Assembly (NCBI GenBank): GCA_021014325.1
Contig: CM037472.1
Span: 38,836,234 to 38,900,233 of the forward strand
DNA: 64,000 nt
Reading direction: 5' to 3'
From: Plazaster borealis
Lineage: Eukaryota > Echinodermata > Asteroidea > Forcipulatida > Labidiasteridae
Shown here one piece after another: positions 36,673 through 49,500 of this stretch. Position 1 is the stretch's first letter; each line of letters begins with the position of its first letter. The position numbers and the translations under genes were made by a program. The notes under the pieces are model-generated. The model did no database searches, was not told where the DNA came from, and saw only the letters and a list, made by a program, of their open reading frames with translations.

Positions 36673-39600
36673 TGTCCACTTGGAGTACGGAATACAAACA
36701 TGGGTTAACACCGGGCGAAACACGATTGAAAAAAAAAAAAATCTGCAGAAAAATATAGGGATTTAAAAACCGTGGAGACAGTGTGTTCAAGATTCCATGA
36801 AAAAGGCTAAGCTGTGCCCCAGAAATGGTCACAATAAAAGTCGACTTCTGTATCCGGAAATGGAACAAACTAAATAGTCTCGCATTCGGAATGTACATGG
36901 GCCGTAAACTCATGCCCCTGCAGCCACACCGCTGTCAGTGATAACTGATGCATTTACTTAAACGTTTTTTAAATGGTTTGGTTGGTATGTAAAAAGACCT
37001 TTGGATCGGGAAATCTCAAATTGCCAACTCAACTTTGTTTAAAAAAATACACTCTTCTAGAATTAGTGTTTGTTTTCCATATACCAATGGCAATGATTGC
37101 TTGAAATTCATTTTCCCAAATCTAGCAATCTGTATGATGAATGGAGTGCTTCAGAATTGTATGCACACGCATTAATCATACGGCGCGGCGGGTAACATTT
37201 AAATAAAATTGTAACATATTCTTCCCGTGGGGTTTGAATGGAAACGCTCCCCTTGTTTGCGATCGCTTACAGCGGATGGGACTACTTTGTCATGTTCGTT
37301 TCAAAGTGGGACAGTTCTGGAGGGTAATTAGAAGTGCTGGTCGTGAGCTCTAGGCTAAAGATCACTGAGGGGGAAATTACCTCCGGCATTTATTTTGCGT
37401 GATAGCAAACGCATGGGCGCTGACAGCTTCATCAAAAGACCTATACGTTCTGAATGATTGGGCTCGGACGCGAAAACGAATAATTCCCTTTGTCGCTCTT
37501 CAGCCACCCCCTTCCAATACACACACATCTTTTCTGATCGTCCTCTTAGCAATTTGAACCAATGAATCAAATGTGACCATGGCAAAGTTTGATGGATAGT
37601 TGGGCAACGTCCATTTTGTAAAAGCAAGAAGTGCGTGCAATTGATTAAGCAGTCTTAGACCTATAAGCCCCAAGGGTCCAAACTCAGACAGAAGTTTCTG
37701 TCAAGGAAATTAATACAACCATACAAAGTAAACAAAAAGTCTTAGTTGTTTTGAGTTTAATGTAAAATGTTTAACTGTGACTTCAGTGATTTGAAGTGAA
37801 GGGCAATGCACATAAGAAGTGCAAATCAGACAAACTTGATTACTGTCCTGTATGAAGATGTCGATATGTGGAGATGGCAGCTTGGGAAACCCTCTTCGTC
37901 AAGTTGGATCCAACCTATGTGAAGACGAGCGAGGGTAAGCGACTTGAACATTGGTGGCCAAGTTGTCAGTGTGCGTGAACCCTGAGTTGGGTGCGCTGCA
38001 TGAGCTTAACATCCATGCGTCCCTAATGCGTAGTCCTTTTAAATGAAAATACACGCTAAGCAATGCACATGGTTTTTTTTTACGCTGTACGCACATATTT
38101 TTATGTTCATATTTTAATGAGAATGCAGATGTGAAGCCACAATTCTATATCTTGCAGCGAATGTTTCCCAAGAGTTGACCCACATTTCAACTTGAGCGAA
38201 GGTTGCTTGCGAATTTGTGACGTCAAATCATCGCTTCGCCTGCGAGTTTTCTTGCAGTATGAGTTGGGCTTAAGCAGAGAAAGACACAGTATCCAAACCC
38301 ACCATTTACGTCTTAAGTTGCACCCTTAAGTACTTATGTAATATTCATGGACCTAATTATGCTTTTCGTTCATATTCCCAAAATTAAATGTCCTACCTTG
38401 AATCAAATATTTATGGAACGACCAAACCTTTCAACTAATTTTTCTCGCAAAAAAATTTTGAGTATAAATTTATTACGACTCTTTTTGCCGAATACTTGAC
38501 ACTTAGTCATGGCCCAGGGACAAAAACATATTATACTAGAGGATAAGTACAAACCTATTGCGAGACATAAAGAAGCTATCATGTTTATACAAATTGAAAA
38601 ACATTATTGAATTTCATTCAGCATCTAGGCTATACAGCTCAAATTATTTTGTTTTTCTTTCAATTTCTTACTAAAGCACAGAACGAGGCAAAAACATTTA
38701 AACTCGTATGTAGTAACAGATACAAATCAACAATTTCAACACAGACTGTAGCATTTTCTTGGGCAGCCAATTTGAGTAACATGATAGTGCTGCACGTGTA
38801 GCTCCAAGCCGGTAAATGAACGAGTTCGCCAGACGTACATGTACATGTTTCCATTCACCCGAAGGCGTAGAAATCACTACACACTGTATCAAGCCAGCAC
38901 TATCATATGTCCAGGAGCAACGATTCTAACAATCCTTCTACAACTCAGAGGCAATTTATGTTTAAAGAAGATCCCACAGAGCCGTTATCAATCTTTGCCG
39001 GAGATCTTTTACATACTACAGTGGAATTGCAATGAAGAAGATATGCAAACAAAAAGAAAGCTTTAAAATAATGACAAAAATCAAAATGAGGCAATTTGAA
39101 GTAGATATGAAATAAATCTTTTTCTGTCAGGTGTGCAGCAGTTGTGTTTTCTTGATGCTTCACTCTGCGAAGGTGTTTAACTTGTAACTGTAATTTGTTT
39201 TCCATGACTCTGTTGTATGTTTTCTATTAGTTAGACTTTGTACTTTACCTTGTAGGCCTGTACCTCCTTTTATGTACATTTACTGATTGCTCATTCTATA
39301 ATTGTTCGTGACCATTATTAAGATTGTTTTAATCAATAGGGCCAAATGAAAACGCATAATGCAGTATTTTATTTCATTTTGAAATAAAAAACCAACCAGG
39401 TCTGTCCCATGATATCTACTTGCGGTATTTGGTATTATCCAACGCATCAAACTGCCTATGACTATATAATAATATATAACAGGAGGGAGAACGAAAGAGA
39501 GAGCACTCACTCACTAAGGTTTTTGTTGTTTAAACCTCATTGCAAAATGTTTTTGGGACCCTATACAGGACTTCACAATTCTCAGGAATGTCTTCCTTGG

Positions 39601-41631
39601 GAAATACGTCGTTCAGACATTACTTAACTTAGTGGACCTAAGACTGGAGAGAGTCCAGGGCTTGATTTCGCAAAGCACTAAAGATTTATCTCAAGACGAG
39701 TTGTCAATATCATCATTGTGATTTGTATTGTGACATCAAACTTTGCTTAGCAATTAAGTTTGATTCGCAGTAAAGATCAATCTTAGCTCTTTGTGAACTT
39801 GGCCCCAGCACTTGTATTGACAATGCATCCAAAAGTTTCCATTGACCTATAGTCTTTAAGTGCAGTTTACTTTCGATGACACTCCTGTTAGCTTTCAGTC
39901 CCGTAAACTTGTCACACAATGTAAAAACCTTCACATTGCACTTTATGGAGGGATGTACAAACCGTGTACTTTCTCTTCGTATTCCCCCATAATACCTTTC
40001 ATCCCAAAGGCTATACTATCATTTTACACATCCCCCAAACCTGAAACCGTGTCCACAGCAACTTATACATTTCCGGTTAAGTATTTACACGTCGTATTTC
40101 TTAGGACATACGGTGTATATAGGGTGGATGATCAGTGCGTAAAACGGGCCTGTGGGTCGCTACCCATTGTAAACAATCTCCCAAAATGTACGTCAAAGTG
40201 AGTGATTCATATGGTGTTAAAAAAGGGGGTACATGATCGTAAAAAGGAACTAAGGATTTGTCAGCATTGATTCTCGGTATAATCCGGGTCGCGTACACCT
40301 GGCTTTTTTTTAATTATCCATGACACGTGGTAATCTTATCTTGTCTGGAGTGCCTTCTTAAAGACAATTGATCCATAGCGGAAACTCTGTGGAGAGGGGG
40401 AGGGGTTAAATAGGTAAAACAAAACAGACTTACGAACATTAATACAAAATTACTGACGTCAAGGGGAGAGTGGGTCGCGTTTGTTGAGATGGCATGTTAA
40501 TTTCAATTCTCTGATAATCAGAGTTTGACTTTTGTTGATAATCACGAAGCTAAGTAATGTTCATCTTCCTCAAATACATCTTCCTCAACGTTGTCTTACA
40601 ACCCGATGTTAACATTTCTCGCCTTTCATTTCAAGACGTCTTCCAACCAGATCTTAAGACATCTTGCCTTTCAAGACAAGGTATAAACTTGTTGTGAAAC
40701 CTGCACAAATTTGTTATCTTAAAAGTAACTTGCCCTGATTTAAAGCTTGGAGATAACACTTTATAATTTATTCTGTTTTGACATTGTATTTGCAAACAAA
40801 CGTCGTGTACTTCCATCGTCGAAGACCAACAAACCTTCCTGACTTCGGCACTCTCATTTGAAAATAATGAGTGGGCTGTTAAGTATTTGGAGTGATGACA
40901 AGTCTCTTTAGCCTTGGGGATATTATATTGATATCAAGTCAGAATCTGTTGACCTTAATAAATTACTTAAGGTCACACATTGGGGTCATAGAAAAGTCAC
41001 AAGGGGTCGGAACCACGGAAGCAGGAGTCTTAACACAAATCCGTGTTTCTGACGTAAGAGGATGAAGTAAAATGATCAGGGTTACTGCCAGAAAAGAGAG
41101 GGGGGGGTGATCACCATAATATCATAGGTTATTTTAGGCATTATGTTCGGCACGTCCTTCACGGTGTTAAGAGTTGAGATATGAGGTTTGGTTTACACCA
41201 GGATGTTGGGTAGATTTCCAGAAGCAATATAAGACCAGGAGGGTCCTTGAATCCACAGACCGAATACATACCGCTGGGCAACCATCCACAAGTTTTTATT
41301 TGCGTTGTGTGAAGAGTACTTAAAAATACAAGAAAGAAAACGAAGAAGAAGAGGAAGAAAACACTCTGTGGAAATTCTTACCCGTTTGTTTCAATTATAA
41401 TGCTGACAACTTTTTACGCTACTGAAATCACAGCGGGACTTGATCAAGCGTAAAAAACTTGCAGACTTGGCCTAAAGGACATTGCTCTATACGTACCGAG
41501 AAGCATCCAGGTAGCTAAACTTAGACCTCATAATCTAACGCCGACCATTAAAATCAAACGGCTCCACGGATCAGAGAGGAACAAATTCCAGTAGATGTTA
41601 ACAGCCAGCTTGGATGCAATACACTTTGTCT
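36673..41631. other. No supported gene
   Basis: The longest stretch with little repeat content. Frames of up to 113 codons (39860-40201) show no domain. A GATCTTAAGACATCTTGCC/TCAAGACGTCTTCC word repeats near 40620-40675. No exon with good borders noticed. Confidence 0.35.
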
Positions 41632-42017
41632 TTAAAGGCAGTGGACACTATTGGTAATTACTCAAAATAAATATTGGCATAAAACCTTACTTGGTAACGA
41701 GTAATGGGGAGCTGTTGATAGTATAAAACATTGTGAGAAACGGCTCCCTCTGAAGTAACGTAGTTTTCGAGAAAGAAGTAATTTTCCACGAATTTGATTT
41801 CGAGACCTCAAGTTTAGAACTTGAGGTCTCGAAATCAAGCATCTGAAAGCACACAACTTCGTGTGACAAGGGTGTTTTTTCTTGCATTATTATCTCGCAA
41901 CTTCGACGACCAATTGAGCTCAAATTTTCACAGGTTTGTTATTTTATGCATATGTTGAGATACACCAAGTAAGAAGACTGGTCTTTGACAATTACCAATA
42001 GTGTCCAGTGTCTTTAT
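41632..42017 (-). mobile_element. TTAA-ended MITE, family A variant with a different central palindrome
   Basis: The ends read GGCAGTGGACACTATTGGTA and ACCAATAGTGTCCAGTGTC; the right TTAA has become TTAT. The flanking modules are those of family A, but the centre is a different, longer palindrome with arms around GAGACCTCAAGT and ACTTGAGGTCTC (about 41797-41838). It ends about 170 bp before the untranslated exon of the neuropeptide gene. From memory this variant resembles a repeat common in Asterias sequence. Confidence 0.8.
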
Positions 42018-42190
42018 AGTAATCAAGTAAACGTAGTTCTTATTTTTGGTTACTCACTTTGCTGTTGCGTGGTGACACCCCTCGCTTGTTCTTTAGGGAA
42101 GACCTTTACCAAGTGTCAGTCGACTTTGGATGTGTTCCTATAATCTCCAGATTGACTACAGCATCTTTCATTCTTGTTCTTCCCTTACAG

Positions 42191-42266
42191 CAAGATATCT
42201 AATTGGAGTTAACGCGAGACTCGTGTTTCCTGGAAGAGATAAAAGCCAAAGAAAATCTTCAAAATG
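42191..42266 (+). other. 5'-untranslated exon ending in the start codon
   Basis: A long pyrimidine tract ending TTCCCTTACAG (AG at 42189-42190) is a strong acceptor. About 76 bases later, ATG at 42264-42266 abuts the donor GTAAGT. The exon contains no upstream ATG, and the spliced start context CAAAATGA has A at -3. Because the left edge looks like an acceptor, an untranslated exon further upstream is likely; a local transcription start between about 42050 and 42200 is the alternative. The ATG/donor junction is much better supported than the left edge. Confidence 0.65.
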
Positions 42267-45200
42267 GTAAGTTACCCATTATTTATAACTTTACTTGTTT
42301 CGCAAAAGCAATTTATTTACAAATCAGATCAATTTTATCACTAACAACCTCCAATCTCAATGTTATCAAATCTCAATGATCAAATCTCAGTTTTCAATAC
42401 CAATCTCAAATCAAACACAATCTCAAGTAGTTCACAAAGTTTGTTAGTGAATGACAGCAATGTAATTTGGGTTCTTCCAAAACTCCAAGAGAAGAAAGCA
42501 CTTCCAGAGCTGAGTGGGTTCCATTGTTGGAACTGCAGAATCACACTAAGGTGATTGCATTGGAGACGCTTGTGGTTTAGGAGAAGGCGCAGGTTGTAGC
42601 TATATGATATATATTTTTTCATACTTCTCCATTTTCTGGCTTCTTTGCTATTCATTGATTGCCAACTGTAACTTGAGATTGAGTATCATGAACGAGTTAC
42701 AAGCTGTTTACGTTAATTTGGTGTTTTTCATTTGTTTGAGTGCCCTTTCTCTGATATATCCAGTTTCAAACCCCCATGTTACCGAGCCCATACAAATAAA
42801 ACAAAATCTATATTAATTCAGAGTTGTTTTCCATGTTATTTGTATTTGTATTTCTTTTTTACGAATACAAAATATTAAATTTTGGATTAAGAGCAAATTA
42901 GAAAGATTGCAACATATTCAGTTTTTGACAATTTGTTGATTAGCTCTCAACGTTATAGATTTCTTCTCAATGTAACTTTCTACAGCTTAGCTTACAACGA
43001 ACATGAAGTGTTTGGTTTCAACTTTCAGTTTGAATTTAAACATGTCTCAGATTACTGAGTGAAAAGACAGCATCGTGTATAATAACAGCAAAAACCTGCC
43101 CGTGTTCAAAGATTTTTGTTGGGTAGATAGAGGACATATTGGGGGAATTGTGCCTTTGATGATAATAGTATGGAATTCGGCACACAGTCAGAGTATGAGA
43201 AAGATATTTGTGCCAAATGTATTGACTGTTTCATCAAAGGCAAAATCCTATCAACTACCTGCCGTACTTTTGATCAGGATGCTCTGATTTATTTTAGCAA
43301 TAACTTCAAAACACATTTCGAAGTGTCGCCAGACTATCAGTCCATACCCGTCATTACAAACACATTATACGGATCAACGGACTGATCTGGCACCAAGCAG
43401 TATACGAAGCTCGTGCACCTTAGCTCCTTCTTAACCAATATTAACAATGTAATGAGATTATTTGTATAAACGCATAATAAATCGGACTATATCCAGTTTT
43501 CCAATTCTCTCAGGATGGTTTAAAAGGATTAGGCCCTTAAAGTATGGCATTCCTACTTTAAAAGGGAGCGACTCAGACATGCCTCGATATATCGTCACTT
43601 ACGCCGCAAACTGACATTGTGTACAAGACAACTTTTCATTTTGTGTTTTAATGTAGCCTATAAACAATATTCGTCAAGGCTTACAATTTCATGCAGTTTC
43701 AAAGCTTCAAAGGCTGTACTTTTCTAATTACGATAATTATATATCGCAACCTTAACACGAATGTGACAATTTTCGTTATCACGAACTGACACACAAGTTG
43801 CATTTACCATTGTAATTCACGTTGTAGCATCAATCTCAAAAATGTGAAAACCACGTTTTCACGAAATGACACAAATCTTGTGTGTTGCGCGCGCGCGGAC
43901 CTCCATTAATTTTACGATGTGACACACACGTAGTTTTGTAATGCAATGGAATGTGTCACTTCGTGAAAACGGACATTTTCTGTTTTGCTTTTATATCGGT
44001 TTCGCGGACCTTTCTTACTTTATTGTTTATTAATTTATAACGTAAAACATTCATAGTTCAAAACATTCATAGTTCATAGTAAAACATTCATAGTTCAAAG
44101 TCATTATAAGAAAACTAGTTGAAAATACTCAGTGTTGTAACAAGCGTTCATTTTTAGACGCCGTTCTCTTCGATTGCTAGTTTTGTGTCATTTCGTGGCG
44201 TCGGTGACGACTTGGGAGAGTAGAATTGTAACACCTTACAGAACATGATACCTAGCATCAAACGATCATGCACACCACTTTCACTCTGTATGGATATATA
44301 CTATTCATGGTTTATGAAATTTTAAACTTGTTGCGAGAGGCAAAATTGCATTGACTTGCACATAATTGCAACAGTAAATTTTCACATGGTAAAACAGTAA
44401 ATTCAACAGGCAAGGCAAGATATATGCGAATACTTAATTATACGTATGCAATGGTGAGAATAATTTCATGCATTGAAATATGGAATGGTCCATTCATCAT
44501 GCAACAAGGCGAAGCTGACTTATGGTACATATTCCATTAAAAAACAATATTCTCACCATTGCTTGAATGCAAAACATTCATTATTTGTCTTATGTATGAT
44601 CCAAGCAGATCTTTGCCATTTGATTGCATGATGAAATCACAAGACTAAACGCCTGTATGAGATTGTATTATGACATCTACCAGTGGGCAAATAGGGGAAC
44701 CATTTGGGGGAATACGATCATGGAATTTGGCATGAGGTAAGAGTATGTCATAAGAAAGGTAGTTGGCTATAAGGCCATCGCAGATTTGTCCTTTTGAATA
44801 AATACAGGTAGAATAACAGCAATGTTCAACATTTTCATAATTGTTGCCATTGCTGGTTATTCTACGTGTATTTTGTTCAGCCAATTATTATTGTTTTGTT
44901 TAATGGCCTGACGGTTCGACCCTAGCAGAGTCTTTCTCGATCTTGTTCATGACATACTCATGACATGCTCTGATTGTGCGCCAAATTCCATGGCAACTAT
45001 TCATGACAACTGTTTGAAAATGTGTCCTACCCACAAGGGAAGAAAATAAAAAACAACCACGCCGTTTTCTCAAACCCCATCCCTGTGGTTCAGTTACATT
45101 TAGCTTAGTCTGGAGATTTAGAGATGCAATCTGGAAAAATCCATCTCATCGTGAAAACCCTCCACAAAAACAACATTAAAATGCATCGAATCATTCAGCT

Positions 45201-46477
45201 AAATGCACATTTTCAATCTTTGTGAGAGAATGGACACCACGGCGCCCTGAAGAAAGATAGGTGAAGCAGTTGCTGGTATACACAGTTGGTACAATTAAAG
45301 GCATCGTACACGTTTGGTAATTGTCAAAGACCAGTGTTCTCATTTGGTGTATCCCAACATATGCATAAAATAACAAGCCTGTGAAAATTTGGGCTCAATT
45401 GGTCATCGAAGTTGCAAGAAAATTATGAAAGATAAAAAAAAAACACCCTTGCTGTACAAATTTGTACGCTTTCAGATAGGAATAAAAACTCCTTGCAAGA
45501 AGTTTTTATTATTTTAGTGAGAAACTACCTCTTCCTCAGAAACTACGTTACTTCAGAGGGAGTCGTTTCTCACAATGTTTTATACTATCAACAGCTCTCT
45601 GTTGCTCGTTACCAAGTAAGTTTTTATGCTAATATTTGTTTTGAGTCATTACCAAACGTGTATGATACCCTTAATTTGGGCTTGATCCATTGTGTGAGTG
45701 AGGAGAAAATAGTGAAAAACCATGCACAGTTTTCAGCATGTAAACACATTGTCCTTGAGTAATTACCAAACGTGTACGATGCCTTTAACAGCTGTGTTTG
45801 TACAAATCAAAACGAAACGTGTGTTCCATACGCTATGCAGCCATTTCTTTGATATATTTTGTTGAAAAGGCATTAAACCTGTTCCCAATGTCCATTCAAA
45901 ATCGTTTCGGGAGTGGATTTTTCCTCTTGTGATCTCTACTGATATATGAGACGAATATCCACCAGCGACCACTCATAGGAAAATGCTTCCCAACTTAGAT
46001 TAACTGTTCTAAGTCGTGAAAGCATTTTGTGGACTGTGGAAGGACTTGTGAAAGTCCACACCAGTTCAGTTCAGTTTATTTCCACAGTATCAAAATCAAA
46101 GACAATTTAACTTGGAAGTTAAGAGATAAATAGTTGTTTGATAAGACTTAAATAAATAAAGAATAAGCTTGGAAGTTAATTAAGCTTGGAAGTTAATTAA
46201 ACTGGGGTCCCTAAGCAACCTTGTGCGTTGAGCCGAGAATGATTTGTTGAAGTATTGTGGAAGACACCACTCCAGGTAGACGAAAAATATAATAATACAT
46301 AGATAAACAAATATATAAATAAATAAATGAATAAATAAATAAATAAATGTATATTATCATATTAATTACTTTCGCTCCTTTAATTTGTAAATACGATTTG
46401 GTGTGTTTTGTTTGTGAATGATGTAATCAATTTGAGTGTGCAATAAACGGAGTCGTATAACTCCAATCAAAAAGATA

Positions 46478-46518
<41 letters not shown>

Positions 46519-49500
46519 GTAAATAAATAAATAAATACATAAATTCCCAAATAAATTCCCTGAATTGACAGGTGACCAAGAAGGCTCAACGCACAAGCTG
46601 ATAACAATGAAAGTAGGTACCTGTTACAAAATAGTCACGACAAACGAACAATGGACAAGAACGAACATGACAGGTCAGCAATGTAAGAAATAAAATAAAA
46701 CATCTATCAACAATAGGAATTCAACAAAGTAGCCCTAAATATACGCTGAAATACAGAGAGATTTATAGAGGCTTAAGTTGAGGGTTTAGCGAGTTCCAAA
46801 GCTTGGGCCCCTCAAGTTTGACTGTTTTATCTATAATACTACATTGTGAACGTCTTTAATCTCCGATCCACACGTAAACAATGCTTGCTAACTTTCACCA
46901 CGTGACGCTTGTCTTATACCCGCAGTTGTTAGAAGCACTACAGTTGGAAAAATGTATACTTTCAAAACAAAAACCCTTGGGTTGTACAATCCTTCAAGAA
47001 GTGTGTGAATGTCCGTTGTCGTATGATGATCAGACTTGATGGGGGTTAATGACTAGAAGTCTCATCCGGATCATTGCCCATTGCAATTTGTGTCCAAAGA
47101 CATGGTTAACGAGACACTGTCGTTGTGTGTGGGATTTTGGGAGTTGGTTCTGATATGTGAGCTCAATCAAGAGGAGAAACCCTAAGTTGTTGTAATTCGA
47201 CTTAATTAGCTGAACATCTCTCCGGATATTAGAGTACATTGTCTCTTTGAGCATGAAACGCCATGTTGACTATTGTTCCTTGTACAGAATGGTGATCATT
47301 TAGAAATTGTAATTTGTAAATTATATCATATTTGATGCAGCTTCGGGTGAATGTCTCGTCTCCTTTAGTGAGGATAAAAAAGATCCATAATATGAACAGT
47401 TTCACCACATAATACAATACAATAAAAATTGATTGTCCCTGCATGGGAATATTCTGAAAGCTTACTGATTAGGCCCATGAAGTTTATACTATAGAACATT
47501 TTTTCTGTGAAATATTTCCCTCTGAAATGAAGTCATATTCGAGGAAACTGTATCTGATGAAAACCTACAAAAACGCAACAGCTGATTTCGGTTGTTACAA
47601 CCATAGTAAGGACAATGTGTTTACATGCTGAAAACTGTGCATGGTTTTTCACTATTTTCTCCTCACTCACACAATGGATCAAGCCCAAATTTTGGTTTTT
47701 TCATGTATTATGGTTGATCACACAAAACATGAACACTGTCTGCAAATATTTTGTCAGCTCTACCAATCCTGTAAAATACTTTTAAAGGTATCGTACACGT
47801 TTGTTAATGACTCAAAACAAATATTAGCATAAAAACTTACTTGGTAACAAGCAACGGAGAGCTATTGATAGTATAAAACATTGTAGGAAACGACTCCCTC
47901 TGAAGTAACGTAGTTTTTGCGAAAGGTAATTTCTCACTAAAATAATAAAAACTTTTCTTGCAAGAGGTTTTTATTCCTATCTGAAAGCACACACATTTGT
48001 ACAACAAGGCTGTTTTTTCTTTCATAATTTTCTTGCAACTTCGATGACCAATTGAGCCCAAATTTTCACAGGCTTGTTATTTTATGCATATGTTGGGATA
48101 CACAAAGTGAGAACACTGGTCTTTGACAATTACCAAACGTGTTCAGTGCCTTTAAATACCAGTCAGTAATGCTGTTGTGCAATGATAGCGTGCATTGACG
48201 CATTCTCACGTTTCGCATGATATTCTTGTGCGCAATGTCATGTGTAAACACCACGCGAGTGAAATTAATGATACAGCAGTAAGGAAACGGTTAAATGTTT
48301 GACTAAATAAATAAATAAATAACATGTCAGATAGCACCCTCCTTCCATTCACTTCTTGCTTCAACATTTTTTACTTAGCAAATAGTATGGAGCGACTTGA
48401 CAGAGTAATTAAAGTGCGCCGTTTTTTAGACTCTTGTCGCTTACAACATGTAGCTCTGTCTATGGAATGGGATATTTATTTATTTATGATAAGTTGAATT
48501 TTGTTTATAGTTGTTTATCTCATGATTTATTTCCGGTAATGACATGCATGCCATTGGACATGCGATAAACTCGAAGGCTTGAAGACACCATGGGATGGAA
48601 AAAAACGTCGAAAAACAAAGAGGGATGGGGGGGGGGTGTAAAACATACACAAATTCTGTTTTTTATGCCAATATCAAACACATATTTGAACAGGTTTTTT
48701 CTCAAGGCCTTTGAGTCACATAGTAGTTTCAGATTTTAAAACAAAAGTCTTAAACCAGTTTAACTCTTAAAGGCATTGAACACGTTTGGAAATTGTCAAA
48801 GACCAGCGTTCTCACTTGGTGTATCCCAACATATGCATAAATTAACAAGCCTGTGAAAATTTTGGCTCAATTGGTCATCGAAGTTGCAAGAAAATGATGA
48901 AAGAAAAAACACCCTTGTTGATTTTATTATTTTAGTGAGAAATTACCTCTTTCTCAAAAACTACGTTACTTCAGAGGGAGTCGATACTATCAACAGCTCT
49001 CCGTTGCTTGTTACCAAGTAAGTTTTTATGCTAATATTTGTTTTGAGTAATTACCAAACGAATTTTGACACGTCAGATGATGCTGTTATAAAACGAAAAA
49101 CCTACAAAAACTGTCGCATATGCCACTGACAATGCACAAGATAAAAGTAACATGGAAATTTGTGAGTACATGGCTGATGGACGCGAAATGATTTCGGGAT
49201 CCCGACGATAATTCATTTTTAGTTTTTAATTAATATAAACTTATCATTAGTGGACATTTATTTTCTCGTGTAATACCTTCAAATAAAAGTTTATAACATT
49301 TTCGAATCTGTACAAAATAGCAATTTTTAAATTTAAATCTAAGTTTTGGGGTCAAATCGGCCAAACAAAACCTTGACCTAACTACGCCATTGGTTCTCAA
49401 ATCTCCCTAACAAAGCTTGTGGTGACGTCACTATACCGCCATAGTAAATGACATCAGCAGATCCACAGAGCTGTGAATACCCATGTGTCGACGAACGCAA

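Noticed and set aside
39860..40201. 113-codon frame
   Set aside because: No recognisable domain, and no start or splice context.
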